Assembly: GCA_018818835.1 (NCBI GenBank)
Contig: JAHIRD010000150.1
Span: forward strand, 56,730 to 120,729
Direction of reading: 5' to 3'
DNA length: 64,000 nt
Source: Pseudomonadota bacterium
GTDB taxonomy: Bacteria > Desulfobacterota > Desulfobacteria > Desulfobacterales > Desulfolunaceae
Shown: one piece after another, positions 52,111 to 61,468 of the stretch
Layout of the letters: the number at the start of each line of letters is the position of its first letter
Numbering within the stretch: position 1 is the first letter of the stretch
Program-made: the position numbers and the translations under genes
Notes under the pieces: model-generated
What the model saw: only the letters and a program-made list of their open reading frames with translations
What the model was told of the DNA's origin: nothing
Databases searched by the model: none

Positions 52111-53959
52111 TATCTGTTCAAGAGAATGCATCATTTCGGAGGGAAAAAGCGGCTTTTGCGGTCAGTACTCTGTTAAAGACGGACAACTGGAGGAGCGTTT
52201 TGCCGACCATTACCTGGTGGCCTGCCCCATTTCCGTTGAAACCATGCCCATATTACACGCTTATCCCGGTGCGACCTTTCTTCAGATCAGCACCCTGGGC
52301 TGTAACCTGTCCTGCAACGGATGCATTTCAACGGTACTGGTCCGGGACATGGATTCCGGGGATCGGCTTATGAAACGCCTTACCCCGGAGCAGGTAGTCT
52401 CTCTCGCCTGCAAGCACGAATGTCTGGGTATTGTTTTTCTGATGAATGACCCCTTGGCCTCGTACCTCACCTTCACCCGTGTGGCCCGGGAAGCCAAACA
52501 CCGTGGACTGATGGTGGGCTGTTCGACCAACGGTCTTTTTTCCGAAGCCTCTCTGGCCCGGCTGATGCCCTGTCTTGATTTTGTGAATATGGGCATGAAA
52601 GGGATGTGGGACCCGGTGTATCAGGCCTGTGGCGCATCCGGGGCCGAACCGGTCCTCCGTAACATGAAAACCCTTTATGACGGGGGAGTACATGTGGAAA
52701 TTTCCTGCATGTACCGCACAGACAATGGCGACGAGTTGAAGGCCCTGGCCCGTTATGTGGCAGACCTTTCACCCCAAATCCCCTTTCAGGTCATGCGCTT
52801 CATTCCCTTTGAAAATGCGGATCTTACGCTGGAACCCGATATCGGTGATGCCGAAGATTTTTGTGATCAACTGAAACAAACCCTTGATTTTGTGTATCTG
52901 TTTAATTCGCCGGGAACAACCTGGCTGGATACGGTGTGCCCCTCGTGTAAAAAAACAGTCTTCCGACGTGATTTTTTCGGACCCATGGGCGCCAAGCTTC
53001 TGCCTTTAAAGGGTTCGGTAAATGAAACGGGGCATTGTCCCCATTGTGATGGCGATCTTGCCATGAAAGGTGACATCACGGCCAAAAACTTTATGGAGCG
53101 TGGGTTTGAAGGGGGATACCCGTTTACACGGGCTTTGGAGATGGTCGAAGCCATGCTCAATGTTCTGGGCCTTTCCCAGCGCAGTCATATGGTTGGGGCC
53201 TGTGAAACACTGCTTCAAAACGGCGGACTCCAGGCATTTCATCATGATATTCAGGACCCGGATTCGTATATTAAAACATTGCGCCGTTTTGGCCATATCC
53301 TCGGTCAGACTGAGCGGGCGGACATCGTATCGGGTTTTTTGGAAGATAAGCTGGCCCTTATCCGGACATGCCTTGAAACGGTGTCTGAAAAGCCCAGGGT
53401 ATACTATGCCATGGGAACTCCCTTGTTTGCCTTGAATCCGGGACGCATGGAAAACCGACTGGTGCAACGGGCCGGAGGCTACAGCGTGAATACTGAACTT
53501 ACCGGGGAAGGCCGCCCCGGTTGCAGTATTGACGTCAAACAACTCAACCGTCTCAATCCGGATGTGATTTTTGTTTCCGCGTTTATCTCGGAAACGATCC
53601 CAGCCTTTTACAAGCGATGCCTCACCTTGGGTGTGGATGTGAATGCCGTGAGAAATAGGCGGATATACGCCCATCCGGCTCCAGGATGGGATTTTGGTAG
53701 CCCCCGGTGGATTCTGGGTTTGATGTTCATCACAGCCACTTTGCATCCAGATCATTTTTCCCCGGATATTATGGCCGAGGCCCAGGATGTTTACCGGGTT
53801 TTTTATGACATGGATTTTTCGCTGCCGTCCATCAACCGATCGTTCAGCAAACCGTCGAAGGACTTTCGGCACGATCGTTATTCTCCCCGCTCTTACGTCC
53901 AGGCTGGAGCCATGGAACGGCAGAATGCCGAAAAAAATGATTTGAATCATCTGGAGTAA
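52097..53959 (+). CDS. Fusion of a radical SAM enzyme with half of an Fe-siderophore-type binding protein
   Basis: A 620-aa protein. Residues 1-310 are a radical SAM enzyme of the AmmeMemoRadiSam/PflA-like type: N-terminal CDICSRECIISEGKSGFCG and CNLSCNGC (C69, C73, C76). A zinc ribbon follows (CPSCKK about residue 280, CPHCDGD about 315). Residues about 395-590 look like the linker helix and second lobe of a COG0614 periplasmic binding protein: RFGHILGQTERADIV, RVYYAMGTPLFALNPG, AGGYSVN and LNRLNPDVIFVSAFI. There is no signal peptide, so the binding domain is cytoplasmic. It sits between a methyltransferase and the FecBCD-like genes. The role may be reductive or radical release of the imported complex, which is inferred from context. 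Confidence 0.8.
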   Translation: MVHCDICSRECIISEGKSGFCGQYSVKDGQLEERFADHYLVACPISVETMPILHAYPGATFLQISTLGCNLSCNGCISTVLVRDMDSGDRLMKRLTPEQVVSLACKHECLGIVFLMNDPLASYLTFTRVAREAKHRGLMVGCSTNGLFSEASLARLMPCLDFVNMGMKGMWDPVYQACGASGAEPVLRNMKTLYDGGVHVEISCMYRTDNGDELKALARYVADLSPQIPFQVMRFIPFENADLTLEPDIGDAEDFCDQLKQTLDFVYLFNSPGTTWLDTVCPSCKKTVFRRDFFGPMGAKLLPLKGSVNETGHCPHCDGDLAMKGDITAKNFMERGFEGGYPFTRALEMVEAMLNVLGLSQRSHMVGACETLLQNGGLQAFHHDIQDPDSYIKTLRRFGHILGQTERADIVSGFLEDKLALIRTCLETVSEKPRVYYAMGTPLFALNPGRMENRLVQRAGGYSVNTELTGEGRPGCSIDVKQLNRLNPDVIFVSAFISETIPAFYKRCLTLGVDVNAVRNRRIYAHPAPGWDFGSPRWILGLMFITATLHPDHFSPDIMAEAQDVYRVFYDMDFSLPSINRSFSKPSKDFRHDRYSPRSYVQAGAMERQNAEKNDLNHLE

Positions 53960-53967
53960 CCCACATC

Positions 53968-55005
53968 ATGAAAAAGAAAATGAACATCACAGGGATCATC
54001 CTGCTGATATGGCTGATTGGTTCTGCCCCTGGGGCTAAGGCACGAACCATCGTGGATATGGCCGGGCGACACGTGATCGTACCGGAAGTGATCCGGTCCG
54101 TCTACGGCTCATCGCCACCTGCCACCAACCTGATCTATGCCGTGGATCCAGGGCGAATCGCGGGACTTAATTTTCCGCTGAACGGAAAGGACGATAGATT
54201 TCTGGATTCCCGCCTCAAGGACCTGCCCGTGGCCGGGGGATGGTTCGGCCAGGGCCGGACCCCCAACATGGAAACCCTTCTGTCCATCCGTCCCGATATC
54301 GTTCTGGTCTGGCGGCACACACTATCCATGAAAGATAAAGATATGGAAGCGGCCTTGAAACCCCTGGGCGTCCCGTTGGTCTTCATCGTCATGGACCAAC
54401 TGGACGATTATCCGGCGGTGTTCCGTTTTATGGGGCACCTTCTGGGCGATGCGGAGCGCGCTGAAGCCCTTGCCTTATATGCCGAGCAAACCCTGTCCAG
54501 GATGAAAACCCTGAGGGATTCGATCCCGGAAAAAGACCGTGTGTCCGTGTACTATGCCGAGAATAACGACGGTCTTTCTACCGAATGTACCGACTCCATC
54601 CATTCGGAATTGATCCCTGTCTGCGGCGGTGACAATGTTCATTTGTGTCAGGCTGCAAGCACCTACGGCATGCAAAAGATCAGCATGGAACAGGTGTTGT
54701 TATACAATCCCCAGGTGATCGTCACCCATGCGTTGGAATTTTATCGCCATGTCTTTTCAGATAAACGGTGGCGGGGAATCCGGGCGGTCAACGACCATCG
54801 GGTGTATCTGATCCCCCGGACCCCCATGAACTGGTTTGACAGACCGCCGTCGTTCATGCGCCTTCTGGGGGCCAGATGGTTGGCCCATGCCTTGTATCCC
54901 CGACGTTATCCCTTTGATCAGGATGAGGAAACCCGTGATTTCTATTCCCTGTTTCTGAACCGGCCCCTGTCCGATCAAGACCTCAAGGATATATTCAAAC
55001 CATGA
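53968..55005 (+). CDS. Periplasmic Fe/cobalamin-type substrate-binding protein (FecB/BtuF-like)
   Basis: A 345-aa protein with a signal peptide (residues 1-25, ending AKA), then RTIVDMAGRHVIVPEVIRSVYG, typical of COG0614. IRPDIVLVW and LYNPQVIVTHALEF are the lobe-closing strands. It is the periplasmic partner of the FecCD-type permease that follows with a 4-bp overlap. Unlike the fusion protein, it has both lobes and the signal. The ligand may be an iron, cobalt or other metal chelate. Confidence 0.88.
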   Translation: MKKKMNITGIILLIWLIGSAPGAKARTIVDMAGRHVIVPEVIRSVYGSSPPATNLIYAVDPGRIAGLNFPLNGKDDRFLDSRLKDLPVAGGWFGQGRTPNMETLLSIRPDIVLVWRHTLSMKDKDMEAALKPLGVPLVFIVMDQLDDYPAVFRFMGHLLGDAERAEALALYAEQTLSRMKTLRDSIPEKDRVSVYYAENNDGLSTECTDSIHSELIPVCGGDNVHLCQAASTYGMQKISMEQVLLYNPQVIVTHALEFYRHVFSDKRWRGIRAVNDHRVYLIPRTPMNWFDRPPSFMRLLGARWLAHALYPRRYPFDQDEETRDFYSLFLNRPLSDQDLKDIFKP

Positions 55006-56015
55006 AGCATCTGTGGGTGGTAATCCTGATCAGTGTTCTTCTTATGGCCTGTGCCCTGTGCTCTTTTTTTCTGGGCAGATATCCCGCGGGTTTGTCCGAT
55101 GGAATCGGCTTGGTCTCATGGATGGTTCAAAGCAAAAATCCCTCCATGGACCCGGATATGCGTCTTCTTGAAAATATATTTTTCAATATTCGCATGCCCA
55201 GGATTCTTGGAGCCATTCTGGTGGGTTCGGCACTGTCTGTTTCAGGTGCAGCCTTTCAGTCCATGTTCATAAACCCCCTGGTGTCTCCGGGTCTTCTTGG
55301 GGTTCTGGCCGGGGCGTCCTTTGGTGCGGCTATGGCCATGGTATTTTTTAAAAGTTTTTTTGCGGTTCAGGTGTCTGCCTTTGTCTTTGGGTGTATGGCT
55401 GTGTTTCTGTCCATGGGGCTGGCCCGTTTATTTAAAGGTGACCGGCTCTTGATGCTGATTTTGGGGGGGATTGTCAGCGGGTCTTTTTTTACGGCCCTCT
55501 TGTCCATGGTCAAATACCTGGCCGACCCATACGACCAATTGCCGGCCATTGTCTTCTGGCTCATGGGCGGCCTGTCGTCCGTCACCAATCAAACCCTGGG
55601 CTACGTATGTGTTCCCATTCTTACGTCCATGGGGATTCTCATGGCGCTGACTCCCTACATGAACGCCTTGTCCATGGGGGAAGAGGAGGCACGGTCCCTG
55701 GGGGTTCATGTGGGTCTGATCCGGTTTATTTTGATTGCCTGCGCCACCTTGATGAGCGCCCTGACCATTATCATGGCCGGGATTATCGGCTGGGTCGGGC
55801 TGGTGGTTCCCCATATGGCACGTATGATCGTGGGGCCGGACAACCGGGTTCTGATTCCTTCGGCGGCTCTGATCGGAGGTCTTTACCTGCTGGCCATGGA
55901 TGATCTTTCCAGGCTGGTTTTTACCGTGGAAATCCCCCTGGGTATTCTGACAGCCCTGTGCGGGATTCCTTTTTTTGTTCTGGTGTTGAGACATGCCAGG
56001 AAAGGATGGGGCTAA
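55002..56015 (+). CDS. FecCD-type ABC transporter permease
   Basis: A 337-aa permease with about ten helices and conserved AFQSMFINPLVSPGLLGVLAGASFG, GWVGLVVPHMARMIVGPDNR and PLGILTALCGIPFFVLVLRH. It is the membrane subunit of a vitamin B12 or iron-chelate importer (BtuC family). Overlap of 4 bp upstream and a shared TAATG with the ATPase downstream show tight coupling. Confidence 0.95.
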   Translation: MKHLWVVILISVLLMACALCSFFLGRYPAGLSDGIGLVSWMVQSKNPSMDPDMRLLENIFFNIRMPRILGAILVGSALSVSGAAFQSMFINPLVSPGLLGVLAGASFGAAMAMVFFKSFFAVQVSAFVFGCMAVFLSMGLARLFKGDRLLMLILGGIVSGSFFTALLSMVKYLADPYDQLPAIVFWLMGGLSSVTNQTLGYVCVPILTSMGILMALTPYMNALSMGEEEARSLGVHVGLIRFILIACATLMSALTIIMAGIIGWVGLVVPHMARMIVGPDNRVLIPSAALIGGLYLLAMDDLSRLVFTVEIPLGILTALCGIPFFVLVLRHARKGWG

Positions 56016-56812
56016 TGAATTTTATCTCGGTCAATCAGGTCAGTTACGCCTATTCCGGAACGCCGGTACTCAGCCATGTGTCCCTGTCCGTCACCAAGGG
56101 GGATATTTTATCTGTTCTGGGCCCCAATGGCAGCGGTAAAACCACCTTGTTGAAATTGATTCTGGGGTTTTTCCAGCCTGACAGCGGGACCGTGCATGTG
56201 GACGGACAGGATGTGGGCACATTTCCCACACGGATGCTGGCCCGGAAGATTGCCTATGTTCCCCAGGTCCACCGCATGGCTTTTTCGTTCCGGATGATGG
56301 ATGTGGTGATGATGGGACGGATTCCCCATAAGCCCTTTATCTTTCGCTATTCAAAAAAAGATAAAGCCCTGGCGGAAACAGCCATGGAACGGATGGGGAT
56401 AGCCCATCTCAAAGACCGGTCCTATACCGAGGTGAGCGGAGGGGAACGGCAACTGTGCCTGATCGCACGGGCACTGGCCCAGGGAGCCGACACCTTTGTC
56501 ATGGATGAGCCGGTGAGCGGTCTTGATTACGGGAATCAGGTGCGTTTGCTCACCACCATCCGCAGTCTTGCCAGCGAAGGGTATACCTTTATCAAAACCA
56601 CCCATTTCCCGGACCATGCCCTGTGGATGTCCGGTCAGGTTCTGATGCTGAAAAAGGGGAGGGTGGTCATCACGGGGCCTTCCGATGACGTCATCACCCA
56701 GGCATCCCTTTCCGATTTGTATCATCTGGATATGGATGTGGCCCATACTCTCTGCGGAACACGGGTCTGTGTGCCCGATGCCATGAGAACCGGGAGGGTT
56801 CCATTGCAATAA
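56015..56812 (+). CDS. ABC transporter ATP-binding protein (FecE/BtuD-like)
   Basis: 265 aa from ATG 56015, which shares a base with the preceding stop (TAATG). Walker A GPNGSGKTT, signature VSGGERQLCLIARAL and Walker B TFVMDEPVSGLD are intact. The ATPase drives the FecCD-like importer. A 60-bp gap separates it from the second receptor. Confidence 0.95.
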   Translation: MNFISVNQVSYAYSGTPVLSHVSLSVTKGDILSVLGPNGSGKTTLLKLILGFFQPDSGTVHVDGQDVGTFPTRMLARKIAYVPQVHRMAFSFRMMDVVMMGRIPHKPFIFRYSKKDKALAETAMERMGIAHLKDRSYTEVSGGERQLCLIARALAQGADTFVMDEPVSGLDYGNQVRLLTTIRSLASEGYTFIKTTHFPDHALWMSGQVLMLKKGRVVITGPSDDVITQASLSDLYHLDMDVAHTLCGTRVCVPDAMRTGRVPLQ

Positions 56813-56872
56813 CAAAAGTTAAGTTTCTGTTTTGTATTATTTTTTAGTGATTTCTTTGAAAGGAAAGAAGAC

Positions 56873-58933
56873 ATGAAACATCACATCACCACGTGGGCTT
56901 GCGTGTGGATATGCCTGTCGGTCATTGGTATGGGATCATCAACTGCCGAAACAGAAGAAGATAAAACGAAACCCCAACAACTGGAAACGATCACGGTGAC
57001 AGCGGACAGTCTGTCTGGTCGAAGGGATCTCGACCCGGACAGCACACAAAACCCCTACCGAGTGGAAACAAGTGCACGGGTGAGTACAGAAGTGTTTTCC
57101 CAGGAGAAAATCAAAGATCTTCGCCCCAAAGACCTCAATGACCTGCTCGATAAGGCTGTGGGACTGAACGTGACATATCAGGGGCGGAAAAGCCCCTATT
57201 TTATCTCCCAGCGCGGGGGCGGAAGTTTTACGTATATCATCGACGGTGCGGTGCTTCCCCCGTCGACCAATCGGATTTTGTTTCGAATCCCTCTGGCAGC
57301 CATTGAGGAACTTCAGGTCATCCGGGGATCCACATCCCTGACCCTGGGACCCTCTATTCCCATCGGTGCCTCCGGTTCGGGGTCCGGTCTTAACACGGGC
57401 TATATCATTATACGGACCAAACGTTCTCAAAAGACAGAGGCATCCCTTACGGCATCTGCTGAACAAGGGACCGGGGGCCATCCCACAGCAACCAACGTGA
57501 GCGTGTATGCCGGAACTCATATCGAGGCGTCCTCCCTAGTCGACGGGTACATCGGGGGGCTTTTGGCGACCATGGACCGGCCTGGCAAGGATACCTGGTT
57601 TGACGGTCAGAGCTCCGAAGGCGGCATGGCCGGGACAGGTTTTCGGGCCGGGAAACTCTCACTCAACATGATGGCCTATCACGATTCGGGTCGCTTTGAA
57701 ATGCAGAGAGGTGTCACGGTGGACGGGGTTCTGTCCGATGTGAAGTGGTACTATGACCCTCTGAAAACCACGGTTTTTTCTGGGGATATGTGCATGACGT
57801 GGACCCCTGACCAGACCACGCTGCTGAATGTGTTTCAGACCAAGTACGAACAGGAAGAACACAACGATAGTTTTATTTCGGATTCAATGACGGTCAAGCA
57901 CTATGAAGAAAAAACCAGGGGGTTGGGTCTTCGCCACAATGCCCGCTTCGGTGTTACGCTGTTTCAGGTTGGCGGGCAGTATTCCAACAGCACGGGTTTC
58001 GGTCCCAACACCAGCAAAGCTTACAACAGGTATGACACCACCGTGACAGGATGGTCTGCATCTGTGGAACAGGGCTTGTTTGATGGCCGCCTCACGCTGG
58101 ACGGCGGATACCGCCAGGACACCAAACACATCGACAATTCAAGCACCAGCCCAGCCAATGACGATGCCAACAACGATGTGGACATGGCACCGGCGAAAAT
58201 CATCACCCTGGGTTCACTTTACCGCATCACGGACATGTTCTCCTTGGATGGACGTTATTTTCACGGTGAGCAGGGCACAACCGGGGATTTTGACATGCGT
58301 GCTGAATCCGGTGAGCTTCACCGTGAAAAACAGGACCGTATTGAGGTCTCTTTTTCTGCCGATGTGGCTTCATATGTTAAACCGGTTCTGACATGGTTCA
58401 GCATTGATACCGAAAACGCCAAGTCCGCAACACATACCACCTATGAACTGGATGGGGGAACCTACTACTTCTATACCGAGTCCGATACACTGAGACGGGG
58501 GCTTGAGCTTATGATCAACGGGAACATCGGCAAAAACACCTCTTATAAGATGAGCTGGACCCGAATGCTTGACATTGAGACCACCAAAGGCGGAGAGACC
58601 ACCGATTCCATCGGGGTATCCAATCCGGAGAACCTTTATTCCATTTCACTGAAACACACATGGAAGGCCTACACCGCCAACCTGTCTGTTAAAAAAGTGG
58701 ACAAATGGACAGATACAAGCAGTGCCATGGGCTTGGCCGAATCCGGCGGACTTGGGGACTACACCCGTGTGGACGCCAATATCCAGTGGGATGTCGTCAT
58801 CAAGGATCTTCTGCTTAACCTCACGGTGTACGGTCGGAATCTCACGGACGAGCACTACTCCACACGATATGTTACGGGATTTTACGCAGACAGGGGATGT
58901 GTTCTGGGGGCCGAGGTAACATTGAACTATTGA
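56873..58933 (+). CDS. TonB-dependent outer-membrane receptor (second)
   Basis: A 686-aa receptor with a signal peptide (residues 1-25) and TonB box ETITVTADSL, a short plug (EKIKDLRPKDLNDLLDKAVGL, FRIPLAAIEELQVIRGSTSLTLGP) and a barrel ending GAEVTLNY. The plug lacks the usual RG(F)-type ring seen in the first receptor, so the two receptors probably have different ligands. AAAGGAAAG is upstream of the ATG. Last gene of the uptake locus. Confidence 0.93.
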   Translation: MKHHITTWACVWICLSVIGMGSSTAETEEDKTKPQQLETITVTADSLSGRRDLDPDSTQNPYRVETSARVSTEVFSQEKIKDLRPKDLNDLLDKAVGLNVTYQGRKSPYFISQRGGGSFTYIIDGAVLPPSTNRILFRIPLAAIEELQVIRGSTSLTLGPSIPIGASGSGSGLNTGYIIIRTKRSQKTEASLTASAEQGTGGHPTATNVSVYAGTHIEASSLVDGYIGGLLATMDRPGKDTWFDGQSSEGGMAGTGFRAGKLSLNMMAYHDSGRFEMQRGVTVDGVLSDVKWYYDPLKTTVFSGDMCMTWTPDQTTLLNVFQTKYEQEEHNDSFISDSMTVKHYEEKTRGLGLRHNARFGVTLFQVGGQYSNSTGFGPNTSKAYNRYDTTVTGWSASVEQGLFDGRLTLDGGYRQDTKHIDNSSTSPANDDANNDVDMAPAKIITLGSLYRITDMFSLDGRYFHGEQGTTGDFDMRAESGELHREKQDRIEVSFSADVASYVKPVLTWFSIDTENAKSATHTTYELDGGTYYFYTESDTLRRGLELMINGNIGKNTSYKMSWTRMLDIETTKGGETTDSIGVSNPENLYSISLKHTWKAYTANLSVKKVDKWTDTSSAMGLAESGGLGDYTRVDANIQWDVVIKDLLLNLTVYGRNLTDEHYSTRYVTGFYADRGCVLGAEVTLNY

Positions 58934-59122
58934 AGAGGAAATGAGCCGAATACAGCTGGCCCGGAGAACCATCAATGATAGTAACCTATTTCCTGACTGG
59001 CAGATCTGAAAGCCGAAAGGTCGAAGATCATTAACGGGGTGTTCACGGCGAAGTGGGAGGCCCCTTACGTGCCATGCCAAGGACACCAGGGGCCGGGAAC
59101 AGGTTTGATGAATCGCGACGGA

Positions 59123-59815
59123 TTAATTTTGATTTAAGAGCCTTTTTAATAATTCGGAACGTTTTTTATTATCGTCGCCGTTCCTGAATGCAATAACCAG
59201 TTCTTTTCGCATCAGGCTGTCTCCAAAGGTTTCGATATTGGAAATGCCTTCTTTTTGAGCCGCATACAACATCACGTTTGAATCTGTCAAAGCTGCTGAA
59301 AACCGTTCTTTTGAAAGCATTTTCGCTAAACTGATTTCGTTTTGCGAACCCTTTGCGTTATCGGGGTATGTTTTGATGGCCATGGTTATCGAATCAGGAT
59401 ATTTGTATGTATCGACATAACCGACTTTATAGTTTTGGAACAGTTCATCAATTGTATTGAAAAGCAGTTTTGTTTCGGTTTTTTTCAATACATCGATGCT
59501 GGACCAGTCAACGGGATCTGATGTAAAAAAACCTTCGCCGACTTCTTCAGGCCATGCGGGGAAATAACCTACATAATCAGACTTTTTTGCTGTTTCTTGA
59601 GCGCGTTTCCAGGGGTAGAATTCAACGATCAGAGTGATCCCTTCCTTTTTCAGGAGTTCCCTCAGTTTCTGAATTGAGTTGCCCTGGGTCGCCATATCGG
59701 CCCCCGAGTAGGGCTGCCAGTCAAGAGATGTAATTTTCCAGGTCTCTTCCGCTGAAACAGTTGAAATGAAGCAAATAAACAGAATGACAACAAAAAACGA
59801 CATTTTATTTCCCAT
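59123..59815 (-). CDS. Small periplasmic substrate-binding protein (SBP_bac_3-like)
   Basis: 230 aa from ATG 59815, which has AAAGGAG eight bases upstream; the in-frame ATG at 59839 has none. A signal peptide (hydrophobic residues 5-20, ending VSA) precedes a family 3 binding-protein fold: WQPYSGADMATQGNSIQKLRELLKKEG, KRAQETAKKSDYVGYFPAWPE. It resembles amino-acid binding-like proteins found alone in Desulfobacterota, often without permeases. No transporter genes are adjacent. Confidence 0.8.
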   Translation of the reverse strand: MGNKMSFFVVILFICFISTVSAEETWKITSLDWQPYSGADMATQGNSIQKLRELLKKEGITLIVEFYPWKRAQETAKKSDYVGYFPAWPEEVGEGFFTSDPVDWSSIDVLKKTETKLLFNTIDELFQNYKVGYVDTYKYPDSITMAIKTYPDNAKGSQNEISLAKMLSKERFSAALTDSNVMLYAAQKEGISNIETFGDSLMRKELVIAFRNGDDNKKRSELLKRLLNQN

Positions 59816-60057
59816 GATGACATCTCCTTTGTTAATCATATATGTACGTTCGAATAAACGGTTGAATATCAGCTATTTTTTACCAAGAAATGGAGTTTTC
59901 GGATGGGTTATCAATAGATCGGATCAGAACAATTAGGTCGTTGATTCAAATAATAAATTATATTAATCTGAATATTCTGTCAACGATTTATCCAAGGTGA
60001 TATGGAAGAACAAGTAAGATCATCCCTGATTACTACATATATGGAGAAATGAAGCTC

Positions 60058-60774
60058 ATGACCATTTACAACACGTTGAAACAGTATCTCGACGCCCTGA
60101 TTTCAGACCTTGGATTTTCCGATGAACCGATTCATGTCAGGTGTCAGGCCCTTTCTGTGGAGCAGGCCATCGGTAAACCGGATCGTGACGATTATCCCAT
60201 TGTCAAGGGTAGGGAAGTCATGGTGGAAGCGACATTCCGAGATGCCAGGGGCCAAGCGTTTACCGATGACTTCGAGAACAGGGATTTTACACTCAAGGAG
60301 CTTGTGAATCTGGAAATGGATTCCAATCGGAACCGGGCCTGCTTTGTGGCCGGTCTTAACGCGGTGATGCGGTCTCTGGGCTTGTGTGATAAAACCGTTC
60401 ATTGCAAGGACCAGGAACCCAAAATCTGCGCCGGTCAACTCAAGGACATGATCCCCCCCGGAAGCAAGGTGGCTTTGATCGGCTACCAGCCGGGCTTTTT
60501 GGCGGCACTGGCCCCCTTTTATTCAACCCGTGTGATCGATCTGGACAGGGATAACATCGGTAAGACCGTCTCGGGGGTCACCATTGAAGCCCCGGATAGA
60601 ACAAATCAGGTTATCGCTGATTCCGATATGGTTCTTGTGACCGGATCAAGTCTGGTCAACGGCACCATAACGGATTTTCTGAATCTTAGCACCCCGGTGA
60701 TTTTTTTCGGGGTCACCATCTCGGGGGCTGCCAGAATTCTGAATTTGAAAACCTATTGTCAATGTGGTCATTGA
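60058..60774 (+). CDS. DUF4213/DUF364 putative heavy-metal chelation protein
   Basis: 238 aa from ATG 60058, the better-spaced of two in-frame ATGs (60049 is only two bases from GGAG). N-terminal DUF4213-like region, then VALIGYQPGFLAALAPF, VIADSDMVLVTGSSLVNGTITDFL and TPVIFFGVTISGAARILNLKTYC, the pattern of DUF364. The family binds metals or cofactors and is common in anaerobes; its exact function is unknown. The last residues overlap the following oxidoreductase remnant, so the natural C-terminus may be slightly altered. Confidence 0.8.
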   Translation: MTIYNTLKQYLDALISDLGFSDEPIHVRCQALSVEQAIGKPDRDDYPIVKGREVMVEATFRDARGQAFTDDFENRDFTLKELVNLEMDSNRNRACFVAGLNAVMRSLGLCDKTVHCKDQEPKICAGQLKDMIPPGSKVALIGYQPGFLAALAPFYSTRVIDLDRDNIGKTVSGVTIEAPDRTNQVIADSDMVLVTGSSLVNGTITDFLNLSTPVIFFGVTISGAARILNLKTYCQCGH

Positions 60775-61273
60775 CCAGGCGATGGATTATGTCATCGACT
60801 GTGATGCCATTATTCCGGCCGTGGGTCAGACGTGCGTTGTGGACAGTGTTTATCCGGAAAAGGATCTGTTGACCCCGTGGAAAACCCTGGTGGTCAACCA
60901 GTCCACCTTTCAGACCGGAAAAAAACATGTTTTCGGGGGCGGTGACTGCACAACAGGACCGGCCACATTGATTGCCGCACTTGCCGCCGGGAAAAATGCA
61001 GCGCGTTTTATATCAACATACCTTAAAAACGGTAAATGTGAACCGCAATCATCCGATTTTTTAGAAACCCTGGTATCTGAAAGCCGGGTTTTCACCGATG
61101 ATGAGGCCTTTGTTTTTCCTGGGAACACAACACGTATGGAACCGGTGATCATGGACCCTGATAAACGGGTTCAGGATTTTGACGAAGTGGAAAAGGGATT
61201 TTCAGCTTTTCAGGCCCGTACCGAAGCTTCACGCTGTCTGAGATGTTATCGGATTCTGCTGGCGGCGGTTTAG
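60764..61273 (+). pseudogene. C-terminal remnant of an FAD-dependent oxidoreductase (GltD-like)
   Basis: The frame begins abruptly at GTG 60764 inside the DUF364 gene. VIDCDAIIPAVGQ, FGGGDCTTGPATLIAALAAGKNAARFI and ARTEASRCLRCYRI are hallmarks of the C-terminal third of glutamate-synthase-small-subunit-like flavoproteins. The N-terminal FAD- and NAD-binding parts are missing and nothing upstream could encode them in this frame. A deletion most likely joined it to the DUF364 gene. A separate short protein is the less likely alternative. Confidence 0.7.
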
Positions 61274-61317
61274 CACGCTGACCATGGGGAGGGATAACTG
61301 ATTTGTCCGCTGGCTTT

Positions 61318-61452
61318 TTTATCAACCACCCGCTCCCGGTAGTCACTGAAGAACACAAAGAAAAAACTATGATCCCCGTTTAGCCCTTCTCTGTGTTCTT
61401 TGTGCCTCCGTGAGAGACCTGTTTTTGGTCGTGGCTTTGCCGCGCTGTGTTC
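61318..61452. repeat. Dispersed CTTCGTG-family repeat
   Basis: Contains AACCACCCGCTCCCGGTAG (the CGAACGGGTGGT word on the other strand) and TTCTTTGTGCCTCCGTGAG, nearly the same as 21195-21255. Fragments of the same family are at 33341, 38502 and 38624. No coding sign. Confidence 0.65.
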
Positions 61453-61468
61453 TTCCTTATGCCTTTGA

